The notes under the pieces were generated by a model. It had not been told where the DNA came from and searched no databases. It saw nothing but the letters and a program-made list of their open reading frames with translations. Below, piece by piece: positions 27,931 through 36,229 of a DNA stretch of 64,000 nt (position 1 is its first letter; each line of letters opens with the position of its first letter). The translations under genes were made by a program, and so were the position numbers. Source of the stretch: Aquibacillus albus (GTDB lineage Bacteria > Bacillota > Bacilli > Bacillales > Amphibacillaceae); the NCBI RefSeq assembly GCF_016908325.1, contig NZ_JAFBDR010000003.1, positions 124,001 to 188,000 of the forward strand, given 5' to 3'.

Positions 27931-28933
27931 AGGCTTCTCCCTCCTTTTTTATTTCTTCCCATCGTTGATCAAACATCCAACAACTAGCTTTATGGTTGCT
28001 TTCTGTCTCTATTAAAGGAGGAACCTCATTAAAGCATGTTGGTTGTGCATGTGGGCAACGAGTTGCGAAACGGCAACCTCTTGGCATGTTATCTGGATTA
28101 GGCACAGAGCCTGGAATAATTGGTAATTCTTCTGTTTCTTCCGTCAATTTTGGTATCGATTCAATTAAGCCTTTTGTATATGGGTGTTGTGGATTGTTAA
28201 ACAGTGACTTCACATCACTATATTCCACTACTTTCCCTGCGTACATGACTAATACTTTATCAGCAACTTCAGAAACCACACCTAAATCGTGGGTAATCAT
28301 CACAATTGACATGTCAAAATCATTTTTCAGGCTGTTCATTAAATCCAGAATTTGCGCTTGAATCGTCACATCTAAAGCAGTTGTTGGCTCATCCGCAATA
28401 AGAAGCTTCGGGTTACAAGCAAGAGCCATCGCTATCATTACACGTTGACGCATCCCCCCGCTTAATTCATGTGGATAGCTGTAAACGCGTTGCTCAGGAG
28501 AAGGAATTCCAACTAGTTTTAACATATCAACCGCTTTTTCCATTGCCTTTTTTTTACTAATTTTTTCGTGAAGCTGTACTACTTCGGCAATTTGCTTTCC
28601 CACAGTGTGAACTGGATTTAACGAAGTCATTGGCTCCTGAAAAATCATAGATATGTCATTTCCGCGAATTTTACTCATTTGTTTTTGTGATTTCTCCGTT
28701 AAGTCCTCTCCATCAAACAGGATTTGTCCTTCTGTCACTTTTCCTGTTTTAGGCAATAACCCCATAACAGACAGGGACGTCAAACTTTTACCACAACCGG
28801 ATTCACCAACAATACAAAGCGTTTCACCTTTTTCAACTGAAAAATCAACCCCATTTAAAATGGTCGTAAAGGTTTTTTTCTTTTGAAATCCAACATGTAA
28901 GTTTTTCACTTCTAATTGACTATGCTCACTCAA
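27881..28933 (-). CDS. Peptide-type ABC transporter ATPase (OppD/DppD), TTG start
   Basis: This ATPase has 350 residues. The Walker A is GESGCGKSLTSLSVM, then IFQEPMTSLNPVHTVG, the signature LSGGMRQRVMIAMAL and the Walker B LLIADEPTTALD. CRFATRCPHAQPTC is the C-terminal cysteine motif. The TTG start lies within the stop region of the DUF1028 gene (TTGA overlap), with AGGTGA six bases before it, so translation is coupled. It forms the ATPase pair with the next gene. Confidence 0.93.
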   Translation of the reverse strand: MSEHSQLEVKNLHVGFQKKKTFTTILNGVDFSVEKGETLCIVGESGCGKSLTSLSVMGLLPKTGKVTEGQILFDGEDLTEKSQKQMSKIRGNDISMIFQEPMTSLNPVHTVGKQIAEVVQLHEKISKKKAMEKAVDMLKLVGIPSPEQRVYSYPHELSGGMRQRVMIAMALACNPKLLIADEPTTALDVTIQAQILDLMNSLKNDFDMSIVMITHDLGVVSEVADKVLVMYAGKVVEYSDVKSLFNNPQHPYTKGLIESIPKLTEETEELPIIPGSVPNPDNMPRGCRFATRCPHAQPTCFNEVPPLIETESNHKASCWMFDQRWEEIKKEGEAYASRKETAATTEPVRN

Positions 28934-29610
28934 TCTTGTTCACCTGCCTTCTTCGATCTAGTTGGCATTTTATTTAAATAAGGAAATAAATCTGTTTGAC
29001 AAACTTCAAAAACTCGGTGTAATTCTTCAACTGGAGTTGCATGTTCATCTACTCGTATATCAACAATTGGATATTCTTGTTCATGCACAACATAAAGGGC
29101 GGCAGACTGTTTTCCTCGCTTGTCTCCACCAGCATTTTGCCCTGCTTGAAGAGCCCCCAGTAACTGCTCAGGAAAATATTTATCGAAGCAGGCTTCAAAT
29201 GCTTCTGCCATAGCAGCTATTGTCGCTTCTCCGACTAACATGTTACCTGCAACAACAAATTGATCTCCTACATAATGACCTGCCCATGGAACTGTATCAT
29301 TTCCTGTAAATCCGGCTGTGTTACCGGTATGATCAACAATCGCGAGCTGTCTTCGTTCTTTTTCTTCATCTTTACTCGTTACTTGGCTTAACACTTCTTC
29401 TGGAGACAACCCCTCTCCAAGTAGCTTCAAGCCATCAATTCCGTAATAAGGATTCACTAATGCTTGTGTAGAAATAGCACCAACACCAGCCTTTACGTAA
29501 GGAGCTAATCCACCAACAGCAGGTCTGGCAGTACTAATTGCTACACCAAGCATCCCCGTTTTTTTACATCTTGCTGTTATCGAAAATGTATTTAACTCAA
29601 GTCCGTTCAT
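28930..29610 (-). CDS. DUF1028 family protein (predicted Ntn-type hydrolase)
   Basis: This protein of 226 residues starts NTFSITARCKKTGMLGVAIS, the usual N-terminus of DUF1028. It then has YVKAGVGAISTQALVNPYYG, FTGNDTVPWAGH, VVAGNMLVG and GDKRGKQSAAL. The family is predicted to fold like Ntn hydrolases and often lies beside peptide ABC transporters and amidohydrolases. The reaction is unproven. Placed inside the importer operon, it probably hydrolyses part of the imported compound. It has GGAGG before its ATG and overlaps the next gene by four bases. Confidence 0.8.
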   Translation of the reverse strand: MNGLELNTFSITARCKKTGMLGVAISTARPAVGGLAPYVKAGVGAISTQALVNPYYGIDGLKLLGEGLSPEEVLSQVTSKDEEKERRQLAIVDHTGNTAGFTGNDTVPWAGHYVGDQFVVAGNMLVGEATIAAMAEAFEACFDKYFPEQLLGALQAGQNAGGDKRGKQSAALYVVHEQEYPIVDIRVDEHATPVEELHRVFEVCQTDLFPYLNKMPTRSKKAGEQD

Positions 29611-29640
29611 GATAAACCTCCATATAAAATGGTTGTATGA

Positions 29641-30531
29641 TTATTTAAGTTTCGGATCAAGCATATCTCTAATTCCATCACCAAATAGATTAATAGATAA
29701 CACAGTGATAAAAATAAATATTCCTGGAAATAGTGCAATCCATGGTGCATCACTTAAATAACCTTGTCCATCGGCTAACATTGCTCCCCAACTAGGATCA
29801 GGCGGTTGTGTTCCGAGACCAAGATAACTCAAGGATGCTTCAGAAATTATCGCAGATGCAATCGCAAGTGTTGCCTGTACCATAATTGGCGCCAATGTGT
29901 TTGGCAAGATATGAATTAAAATAATTCTCCAGTCTCTTAACCCGGAGGCTTTACCTGCTTCAACATATTCTCTTTCACGGTGAGCAATTACTTCTGCTCG
30001 AATTAGCCGAATAAAGTTTGGAGTCAATACAATTCCAATCGCAATCATTGCGTTCTCCAATCCAGCTCCCAATACTGCCGCAAGAGCCAATGCTAATACT
30101 AATGGAGGGAAGGAAAGCATAGCATCGGTGAATCGCATAATAACAAATTCATCCCAAAAGCCTCGATAATATCCTGAAATTAAACCAATTGGTACCCCAA
30201 CTGCTAACGCAATACCAACGGAAATCAAACCAGCTTGTAAAGAAACCTGTGCTCCATAAATAACTCGACTAAAGATATCTCGACCGATTTCATCTGTTCC
30301 AAACCAATGGTCTGCGCTGGGACTCATCATAATCTCAGAATAATTTTGTTCAATAGGATCATGTGGAACGATGACACTGGCAAAGATAGCCATAAAGATT
30401 AATAAAAAGGTAAAAAAACCACCAAGGACAGCTAATTTGTTTTGAAAAAAACGTCCCATCATTGCTTTAAACATTTCCACTCGAGGGTTAGGAATTTTTT
30501 GTTTAACATTTGCTTCTGTTGCTTGTTCCAT
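29641..30531 (-). CDS. Peptide-type ABC transporter permease (OppC/DppC)
   Basis: This permease of 296 residues has an N-terminal cytoplasmic stretch, a first helix (LGGFFTFLLIFMAIFASVI), DHWFGTDEIGRDIFSRVIYG and the EAA loop EYVEAGKASGLRDWRIILIHILPN. It ends FGDGIRDMLDPKLK, typical of the C-type subunit. Its ATG overlaps the stop of the preceding permease gene (TAATG). Confidence 0.93.
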   Translation of the reverse strand: MEQATEANVKQKIPNPRVEMFKAMMGRFFQNKLAVLGGFFTFLLIFMAIFASVIVPHDPIEQNYSEIMMSPSADHWFGTDEIGRDIFSRVIYGAQVSLQAGLISVGIALAVGVPIGLISGYYRGFWDEFVIMRFTDAMLSFPPLVLALALAAVLGAGLENAMIAIGIVLTPNFIRLIRAEVIAHREREYVEAGKASGLRDWRIILIHILPNTLAPIMVQATLAIASAIISEASLSYLGLGTQPPDPSWGAMLADGQGYLSDAPWIALFPGIFIFITVLSINLFGDGIRDMLDPKLK

Positions 30532-31487
30532 TATTTCGTCCCTCCTGATAGTTTAATACGTGGATCTAATACACTATAAAGAATATCTACAAAAAAGTTA
30601 ATGAGAATAACGGCAAAAGCCATAAACATTACTGCACCTTGTACAACAGGAAAATCGCGAGTAAGGATTGATGTGACAACGAGTTGTCCTAATCCTGGTA
30701 CAGAGAAAATGGTTTCAGTAATAACAGCCCCTCCAAGAAATGTAGCCATTTGTAATCCACTTACTGTAATAACTGGAATTAATGCATTTCTTAAAGCATG
30801 GCCGAAAACGACACTTTTTTCTAACAGCCCTTTGGCATATCCTGTCCGTATATAATCCGATTGAAGCACCTCTAGTAAGCTAGAACGAAGCATCCGAGTT
30901 AATTCCGCGGATAAACGGATACCAATCGTTAGTGCAGGCATTAACATTAACAGTAAACTTCGACCAAAATCTTCCGTTAGTGGAACATAACCTGACGGTG
31001 GCAGCCAACCTAAAGTCACTGCAAATATGAAAATGAATAAAATTCCTAAGAAAAACGGTGGTACTGATACACCTGAAAGTGCAAATAAAGTACTGGAGTA
31101 ATCCCAAGCTGTACCTTTACGGCTCGCGCTAATAATCCCAGCAGGAATAGCTATTAATATAGCAAAGAAAAATGATAATACAGTTAGTTCCAATGTAACT
31201 GGTATTTTTTGCATTAAAATGGTTGTTACAGCTGTGTTATCTCGAATGGAATTACCAAAATCACCTTGTAAAACATCCACTACCCAATTGAAATACTGTA
31301 CTATTAATGGGTCATTTAATCCCATTTCATCACGCAATGCTTCTATTTGGTCTGGTGTCGCTTCCTGTCCTAAAACGAGTAATGCCGGATCACCAGGTAA
31401 AACATTTACCAAAGAAAATATGATAATACTTACTAAAAACAAGATAACAATCATCAAGCCAAGTCTTCGAAGTATAAATGAGACCAC
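30531..31487 (-). CDS. Peptide-type ABC transporter permease (OppB/DppB), GTG start
   Basis: This permease of 318 residues starts MVSFILRRLGLMIVILFLVS. It has the B-type features NVLPGDPALLVLG, the EAA loop SDYIRTGYAKGLLEKSVVFGHALRN (five-helix core) and the C-terminal YSVLDPRIK. It begins with GTG after GGGGGTGTAGAA. A large hairpin (31519-31576) separates it from the binding-protein gene, so its transcription is probably reduced relative to that gene. Confidence 0.92.
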   Translation of the reverse strand: MVSFILRRLGLMIVILFLVSIIIFSLVNVLPGDPALLVLGQEATPDQIEALRDEMGLNDPLIVQYFNWVVDVLQGDFGNSIRDNTAVTTILMQKIPVTLELTVLSFFFAILIAIPAGIISASRKGTAWDYSSTLFALSGVSVPPFFLGILFIFIFAVTLGWLPPSGYVPLTEDFGRSLLLMLMPALTIGIRLSAELTRMLRSSLLEVLQSDYIRTGYAKGLLEKSVVFGHALRNALIPVITVSGLQMATFLGGAVITETIFSVPGLGQLVVTSILTRDFPVVQGAVMFMAFAVILINFFVDILYSVLDPRIKLSGGTK

Positions 31488-31518
31488 TTCTACACCCCCG
31501 TTGCTTAAAATATAGAGA

Positions 31519-31576
31519 GGATGTCCATAAGGCTTCCCTTTTTGAAAAAATTACGGGAAAGCCTGCAAGGACATCC
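31519..31576 (-). terminator. Attenuator-type hairpin between binding-protein and permease genes
   Basis: Outer arms GGATGTCC/GGACATCC and inner arms AGGCTTCCC/GGGAAAGCCT form a long two-step stem. There is no strong T-run on the leftward side, so it may act as partial terminator or mRNA stabiliser. Confidence 0.6.
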
Positions 31577-31588
31577 AATTGTCAAGAT

Positions 31589-33163
31589 TTACTCAAAGTA
31601 AACAGATTCAGTTCTTACCATTGTGTCAGCTACATGCTCAAAGCCTTTTACATAATTTTTCATCGCTTTGTAATCACGCTCGTGATACAAGAAGATGTAT
31701 GGCGCATCATCCCATAGGATTTCTGATAATTGGTCATACATTGCTTTACGTTCTTCTTGAACACTAACCGTACGAGCTTCATCTAACAATCCATCTACTT
31801 CAGGATTGGAATAATTCGTATAGTTATTTGGAGCATCCGTATAGAAGAATCGATAAGCATTACCATCTGGATCAGTACGACCGCTCCAGCCTAGTCGGAC
31901 TGCTTCGAAATCACCAGTACTTAATTGGTCTAACATCGTACCGAATTCAACCATTTCGATTTCCATTGTAATACCAACTTCGCTTAGCATAGCCTGCATC
32001 ATTTGAGCCATTTGCTCTTCTTCTGGCTTCGGATTAATTTTTAATGTGAAACTTACATCAGTTAAACCAGATTCTTCAACTAAAGCCTTTGCTGCTTCTA
32101 CATCAGCGTTTGGCTGTTCAAAGTCTGGTGCTGCCCAACTAGATGGTGCGAATGCACTAACTGCTGGTACGGCACCACCGTGGAACACCACTCGTGTAAT
32201 TGCTTCACGATCAATAGCTAGATTAATAGCTTGGCGAATATTCTTGTTTGTAAATGGTTCTACTTCGGTATTCAAGTGAATTCCTTGATAACCAAGTGCG
32301 TCTTTTTCTAACAACGTAATGCTTGGATCTTCTTTTAATTTTTCAATATCTTTAAATGCAATTTTATTTAATAAATCTAACTCACCAGAAACTAGGTTTG
32401 TAACTCGGACGTTAGCATCTGGGAATGGACGAATTTCCACATTTGCAATTGCAGGCTTTTCTCTCCAGTAACCTTCATAACGGGTTAATTCAATTTTACT
32501 TTGTGCTACACGCTCCACAAACTCGTAAGGTCCAGTACCAACTGGCTGGTTTGCGAAATCATCACCAAGCTCTTCCACTGCAGTCGGTGAAACCATCATA
32601 CCTGCTCTATCTGTAAGTACAGACAAGAATGGAGCAAACGGCTCGGATAATACGATTTCCACTTCATAGTCACCAAGTACATTCACTTCTTCAATCAAAT
32701 TCACTTCTGATGCACGAGGTGAAGCAAAATCAGGATCTAGCATTCTTTCAAAGTTAAATTTAACGGCTTCTGCATTGAAATCTGTGCCATCATGGAACGT
32801 TACTCCTTCTTGTAACGTTAGCGTGTACGTTAAGCCATCATCAGAGATGTTCCAATCCGTTGCTAATTCAGGCTCTAATTCTAAATTTTCATTAATATCA
32901 ATTAATTTGTTGTACAAGCTTTGGAACGTTTGTCGGTCAACAGCTGCAGACGAACGATGCGGGTCCAACTGTGGTGGGTCATCATCTAAGCCAATCACCA
33001 ATGTATCTTTGGATTCGCTATTTGAACTACTACTGTCTTCTGATTGATTGTCGGAATCTCCTTCGCTAGCATCATTCCCATCAGTTGAACTGCTCGCTGA
33101 CGAACAAGCTACCATTAGGAAGGAAAATGCTAATAGCAATGCAAATAAAAATAGTTTACGCAT
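31589..33163 (-). CDS. Peptide-type ABC transporter substrate-binding lipoprotein
   Basis: This protein of 524 residues has a lipoprotein signal (hydrophobic residues 4-18, MVACSS lipobox with Cys20). A very Ser/Asp-rich linker reaches residue 52, then comes the SBP family 5 fold: VIGLDDDPPQLDPHRSSA, LTYTLTLQEGVTFHDGTDF and YQGIHLNTEVEPFTNKNIRQAINLAIDR. The acidic linker is longer than usual, common in salt-tolerant Bacillaceae. Family 5 proteins bind di- and oligopeptides, glutathione, nickel or opines. The downstream amidases suggest a gamma-glutamyl or amide compound. Confidence 0.92.
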   Translation of the reverse strand: MRKLFLFALLLAFSFLMVACSSASSSTDGNDASEGDSDNQSEDSSSSNSESKDTLVIGLDDDPPQLDPHRSSAAVDRQTFQSLYNKLIDINENLELEPELATDWNISDDGLTYTLTLQEGVTFHDGTDFNAEAVKFNFERMLDPDFASPRASEVNLIEEVNVLGDYEVEIVLSEPFAPFLSVLTDRAGMMVSPTAVEELGDDFANQPVGTGPYEFVERVAQSKIELTRYEGYWREKPAIANVEIRPFPDANVRVTNLVSGELDLLNKIAFKDIEKLKEDPSITLLEKDALGYQGIHLNTEVEPFTNKNIRQAINLAIDREAITRVVFHGGAVPAVSAFAPSSWAAPDFEQPNADVEAAKALVEESGLTDVSFTLKINPKPEEEQMAQMMQAMLSEVGITMEIEMVEFGTMLDQLSTGDFEAVRLGWSGRTDPDGNAYRFFYTDAPNNYTNYSNPEVDGLLDEARTVSVQEERKAMYDQLSEILWDDAPYIFLYHERDYKAMKNYVKGFEHVADTMVRTESVYFE

Positions 33164-33200
33164 AAAATTTTAGCCCCCTGTTTTTTTTTTATAAATATAT

Positions 33201-33222
33201 GAAAAGAAGTTTTTCACTTCCT
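33201..33222 (-). terminator. Short hairpin after the GntR gene
   Basis: GAAGT pairs with ACTTC across five bases and is followed leftward by TTTTC. It is weak. It lies between the regulator stop and the start of the binding-protein gene and may only attenuate. Confidence 0.4.
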
Positions 33223-33231
33223 TATCACCAA

Positions 33232-33930
33232 TTAGCTATTTGTTGTATCCTGTTTGAAAAGATTCATCTTTTCAAATCTTTCGGTAACGTCTAATATATG
33301 TTCTCGCATTGCTTCTCTGGCAATTGCCTCATCGCCACTTCTGATCGCTTGATAAATTCTTTGATGATAGTGCAAGCTACTATGCTTGCTTTCTACCTTT
33401 AATAAATCTTGTTTAAAAGAGTTAATTAGATCAGAAATGAAGTTATAAACCTTTAACAAAACACTATTCCCTGTAGCCAATGCGATGGATTTATGAAACT
33501 TTTCATCAGACTCTAGGGTAGGCTTGTTTGATTCTATCGCATCAACGTGTAACGTTAATGCCTCTTCCATCATTTCCAAATCCTTATCCTTTGCCATTGT
33601 CGCTGCTCTTCCAGCCATCTCTACTTCAAGCAGTAAACGGAATTCTAGTAAATCCCTAGAAACCTCTGTATCTAATAAAGCTGAAACAACATAGGAATCA
33701 ACCAAGTGATTTAATTCGATCTTTTTTACAAAAACACCAATTCCCATTCTTTTTTCCAGCACATCCATGTCAACTAACGTGCTAAGCGCCTCTCTTACAG
33801 ATGATCTTCCGACATTTAAAAATTCCATTAGCTCACGTTCGGAAGGTAATTTGTCTCCTAGCTGGTATTTTCCTTGCTTGATTTCCTTCACAATGTACTC
33901 TGTTACAATCGTACTCACTTTTTTCGCCAT
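33232..33930 (-). CDS. GntR (FadR subfamily) transcriptional regulator
   Basis: This regulator has about 232 residues. The N-terminal winged HTH has GDKLPSERELMEFLNVGRSSVREAL. The C-terminal all-helical FCD domain (residues 80-225) has LLEFRLLLEVEMAGRAA, DEKFHKSIALATGN and HHQRIYQAIRSGD, whose histidines form the metal/effector site. It precedes the ABC/amidase operon in the same direction and is its likely repressor. The start at 33930 is favoured by the spacing to AGGTGAT. In-frame starts at 33933 and 33939 crowd that site. Confidence 0.88.
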   Translation of the reverse strand: MAKKVSTIVTEYIVKEIKQGKYQLGDKLPSERELMEFLNVGRSSVREALSTLVDMDVLEKRMGIGVFVKKIELNHLVDSYVVSALLDTEVSRDLLEFRLLLEVEMAGRAATMAKDKDLEMMEEALTLHVDAIESNKPTLESDEKFHKSIALATGNSVLLKVYNFISDLINSFKQDLLKVESKHSSLHYHQRIYQAIRSGDEAIAREAMREHILDVTERFEKMNLFKQDTTNS

Positions 33931-33963
33931 CATTATCACCTAATTATCATTAACTGTTGTCAT

Positions 33964-34029
33964 ACCTGTCTGATGTGTAAGTATAAAAATGCTTTTCTCA
34001 CCCTCCTTGTCCTACCTGTCTGATATGTA
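33964..34029. promoter_or_regulatory. Two 16-bp direct repeats, likely GntR operators
   Basis: ACCTGTCTGATGTGTA (33964-33979) and ACCTGTCTGATATGTA (34014-34029) differ at one base and are exactly 50 bases apart, about five DNA turns. They lie 34-100 bases before the GntR gene start. The ATCAGACAGGT core read leftward resembles operators of FadR-type regulators. Autoregulation is inferred. Confidence 0.65.
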
Positions 34030-34106
34030 TAATAATATATCACAAATATTTTAAATTGTGTGAATTTTGTAAGATTTTTTAACACTTTTTTTCGTCAATT
34101 TTTATA

Positions 34107-34140
34107 CTAAAAAAACGTTGACCCCTTCCATGTCAACGTT
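34107..34140 (-). terminator. Second terminator of the oxidoreductase operon
   Basis: AACGTTGAC pairs perfectly with GTCAACGTT and, read leftward, runs into seven T. It sits 115 bases beyond the stop of the Gfo/Idh gene at 34257. Confidence 0.8.
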
Positions 34141-34224
34141 CTACCAATTTACACATTTATTAAATTTTTTCAAAATGAATAAAAATTTGCAAAATAAAGC
34201 AAAGTTTTATGGAATAATGTGGAA

Positions 34225-34243
34225 AAAGGGGTCAGACCCCTTT
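34225..34243 (-). terminator. Perfect GGGGTCAGACCCC hairpin, first terminator of the operon
   Basis: AAAGGGGTC and GACCCCTTT form a perfect 19-base palindrome, with a T-rich tail leftward (CCTTTTTCC). It directly follows the Gfo/Idh stop. The same core is common in Bacillaceae intergenic regions (general knowledge). Confidence 0.7.
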
Positions 34244-34256
34244 CTACAGCATCTGT

Positions 34257-35243
34257 TCAAAAACGTAGTTCTTTTCCTTGTTCAATGGATTCTAGAGCTG
34301 TACCAACCATTGAAAAGCTTTTGATATTATCTTCAATACTAGTAATTGGTTTACGGTTCTCGCGTATTGCCTGCACCAATTCATAGATTGAATATTCACG
34401 ATCTGTAAATGGCATGTCTGGCAACTCTAATCGTTCTGGGGCTTCGCCGCCTACTGTTATCGTTGGGAGATCATCACTTAACTCAATCATTCCCTTACTA
34501 CCAACAAGACGTACTTCTCCATTCCAAGAGGTTTCCTTGCCTTGGGTTACCCAGCTTCCAAAATAGTTAATAAATACATCGTCGTCAAAAGTAATGATGG
34601 CACTTGCAACGGGATTTCCACCAAACCAGCTCCAGGAAGGTCGCATACTCTTCGCATAAATAGAAGTCGGGTCTTTCCTTAAAATATGCCGGAGCATATC
34701 AAAGTGATGAATGCTCATATCTTCAATTAAAATCTCATTATACTGATCACGCCAGCCACCAAACTTAGTAGCTCTCCTAAAATTCCATTCCCCATATTCC
34801 ACAGTACCTATTTCTCCGTTTTGAACCGCTTGTCGAATAGCTTCTATTTCTGGTCTCCAGCGGTAATTTTGACTAATCATCACAAATTTCTCATAGCTTC
34901 TTGAAATCTCTAATAAAGCAACAGCATCCTTGTATTCCTGTGTAATCGGTTTTTCCATAAACACATACATCCCTGCTTCTAGTGCATCTATCGCTAATTT
35001 TTTATGGGTTTGTGGCGGTGTAACGATAACCGCTATATCCGCTTCCAATTCTCTAAACGCTTGCAAATGATTTTGATAAAAAGAAACAGAGGAAGACACT
35101 AAACGTTCACTTGCCTTCTCTAAATTTTTTTCATCTAAATCGACAACTCCAACTAGGTCAATTTGATCAAAATCCCTTAATATTTCCAGCCATGATAAAC
35201 CGAAGCCACCAACACCAACTTGAATTACATTTAATTTTTCCAT
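34257..35243 (-). CDS. Gfo/Idh/MocA family oxidoreductase
   Basis: This protein of about 328 residues has an N-terminal Rossmann fold (NVIQVGVGGFGLSWLEIL), VIVTPPQTHKKLAIDALEAG and the YVFMEKPITQEY signature. The active-site segment is ILIEDMSIHHFDMLRHILRKD, with two adjacent histidines. The ATG at 35243 is chosen because AGGAGGG lies eight bases before it. The upstream ATG at 35261 would put that site inside the gene. It is the last gene of a leftward group with an isomerase and a pectin lyase-like gene. Confidence 0.87.
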   Translation of the reverse strand: MEKLNVIQVGVGGFGLSWLEILRDFDQIDLVGVVDLDEKNLEKASERLVSSSVSFYQNHLQAFRELEADIAVIVTPPQTHKKLAIDALEAGMYVFMEKPITQEYKDAVALLEISRSYEKFVMISQNYRWRPEIEAIRQAVQNGEIGTVEYGEWNFRRATKFGGWRDQYNEILIEDMSIHHFDMLRHILRKDPTSIYAKSMRPSWSWFGGNPVASAIITFDDDVFINYFGSWVTQGKETSWNGEVRLVGSKGMIELSDDLPTITVGGEAPERLELPDMPFTDREYSIYELVQAIRENRKPITSIEDNIKSFSMVGTALESIEQGKELRF

Positions 35244-35275
35244 CCATTTGTCCCTCCTCATCAGTGAAAAAAGCC

Positions 35276-36112
35276 TTACTTTGTTATTTCATGCTTTTTA
35301 GCAAGTTGTTTCATATAATTCACATATTGCTCAAATGCTACCTCAGGTTCTTCTATCTCAGGGCACCAAACCTTTTCCCATTCAAGCGTATAGTAGCCAT
35401 CATAGCCCTTTTCTTGTAATAGATCATAAATTTGTTGCAGTGGAATATCCCCTTTACCTAATAAACAAAGCTGATAGCCTCTTGGTGTATTTTCTTTTAC
35501 GTATGAATCCTTCCAATGTGTGTATGTAATTTTCTCGCCTAACGTTTCCCACGTTAATTCCGGATTTTCTCCAACTGTTCGATACGGGTGATGGACATCC
35601 CACAACACTTGGAGGTGACTAGAATCAACATGATTCAGAACAGCTTCGACATACTCACAATTTGTCCAGTCATCATGCGTCTCTAAAAGCAGGACAACAT
35701 CATATGTCTCTGCAATCGGAAGCATTTGATGTAAATTGTTCGTAACTGTCTCCAATGCAGCTTCCCGACTTGAATCGCCAATCTTTCCACCGAAAACACG
35801 AATATAAGGAGTATGAAAAGCTTTGCATAACTGGCCATATTGCTCGAGCTCCTCTAAATGATTACGCAGTTCCTGATCTGTATTCGTAAACAGGCGTACA
35901 GAACTCGAAAAACAAGATACTTTCAATGAAGCTTCCTTAAACTTTTGCTTCGTTTTTTCTAAATCTGATGAAAATTCCGGTAATTTAAAAATGTCCATTT
36001 CCCCTAAATAACCACGAAAATCAACGGCATCGTATCCATACGCCACGGCTTTTGAAAGAATCGTATCAAGGTCCCAGTTCGGACAACCTAACGTAGTAAA
36101 AGATAATTTCAT
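35276..36112 (-). CDS. Sugar phosphate isomerase/epimerase (TIM barrel)
   Basis: This protein of 278 residues has the xylose isomerase-like fold: KLSFTTLGCPNWDLDTIL at the start, AYGYDAVDFRG, YIRVFGGKIG, VVLLLETHDDW (Glu metal ligand), LQVLWDVHHPYR, YTHWKDSY and the final GYYTLEWEKVW. All expected metal ligands (Glu, Asp, His, Glu) are present. It sits 32 bases before the Gfo/Idh gene, and the two probably act on one sugar acid or polyol. The substrate is unknown. Confidence 0.85.
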   Translation of the reverse strand: MKLSFTTLGCPNWDLDTILSKAVAYGYDAVDFRGYLGEMDIFKLPEFSSDLEKTKQKFKEASLKVSCFSSSVRLFTNTDQELRNHLEELEQYGQLCKAFHTPYIRVFGGKIGDSSREAALETVTNNLHQMLPIAETYDVVLLLETHDDWTNCEYVEAVLNHVDSSHLQVLWDVHHPYRTVGENPELTWETLGEKITYTHWKDSYVKENTPRGYQLCLLGKGDIPLQQIYDLLQEKGYDGYYTLEWEKVWCPEIEEPEVAFEQYVNYMKQLAKKHEITK

Positions 36113-36229
36113 TGCTTCTCACCCTTTTCGATTATTTTCATACCTTTCCTTTTTGAACACGAACTTATATAGCAACAGTTTTCATTGCTCACATAATCAA
36201 TCAACGTTTCTTTCGTTGCTCATACAAGC

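Noticed and set aside
34118-34324. Rightward open frame of 68 codons
   Set aside because: It runs through two terminator hairpins and into the Gfo/Idh gene on the other strand.
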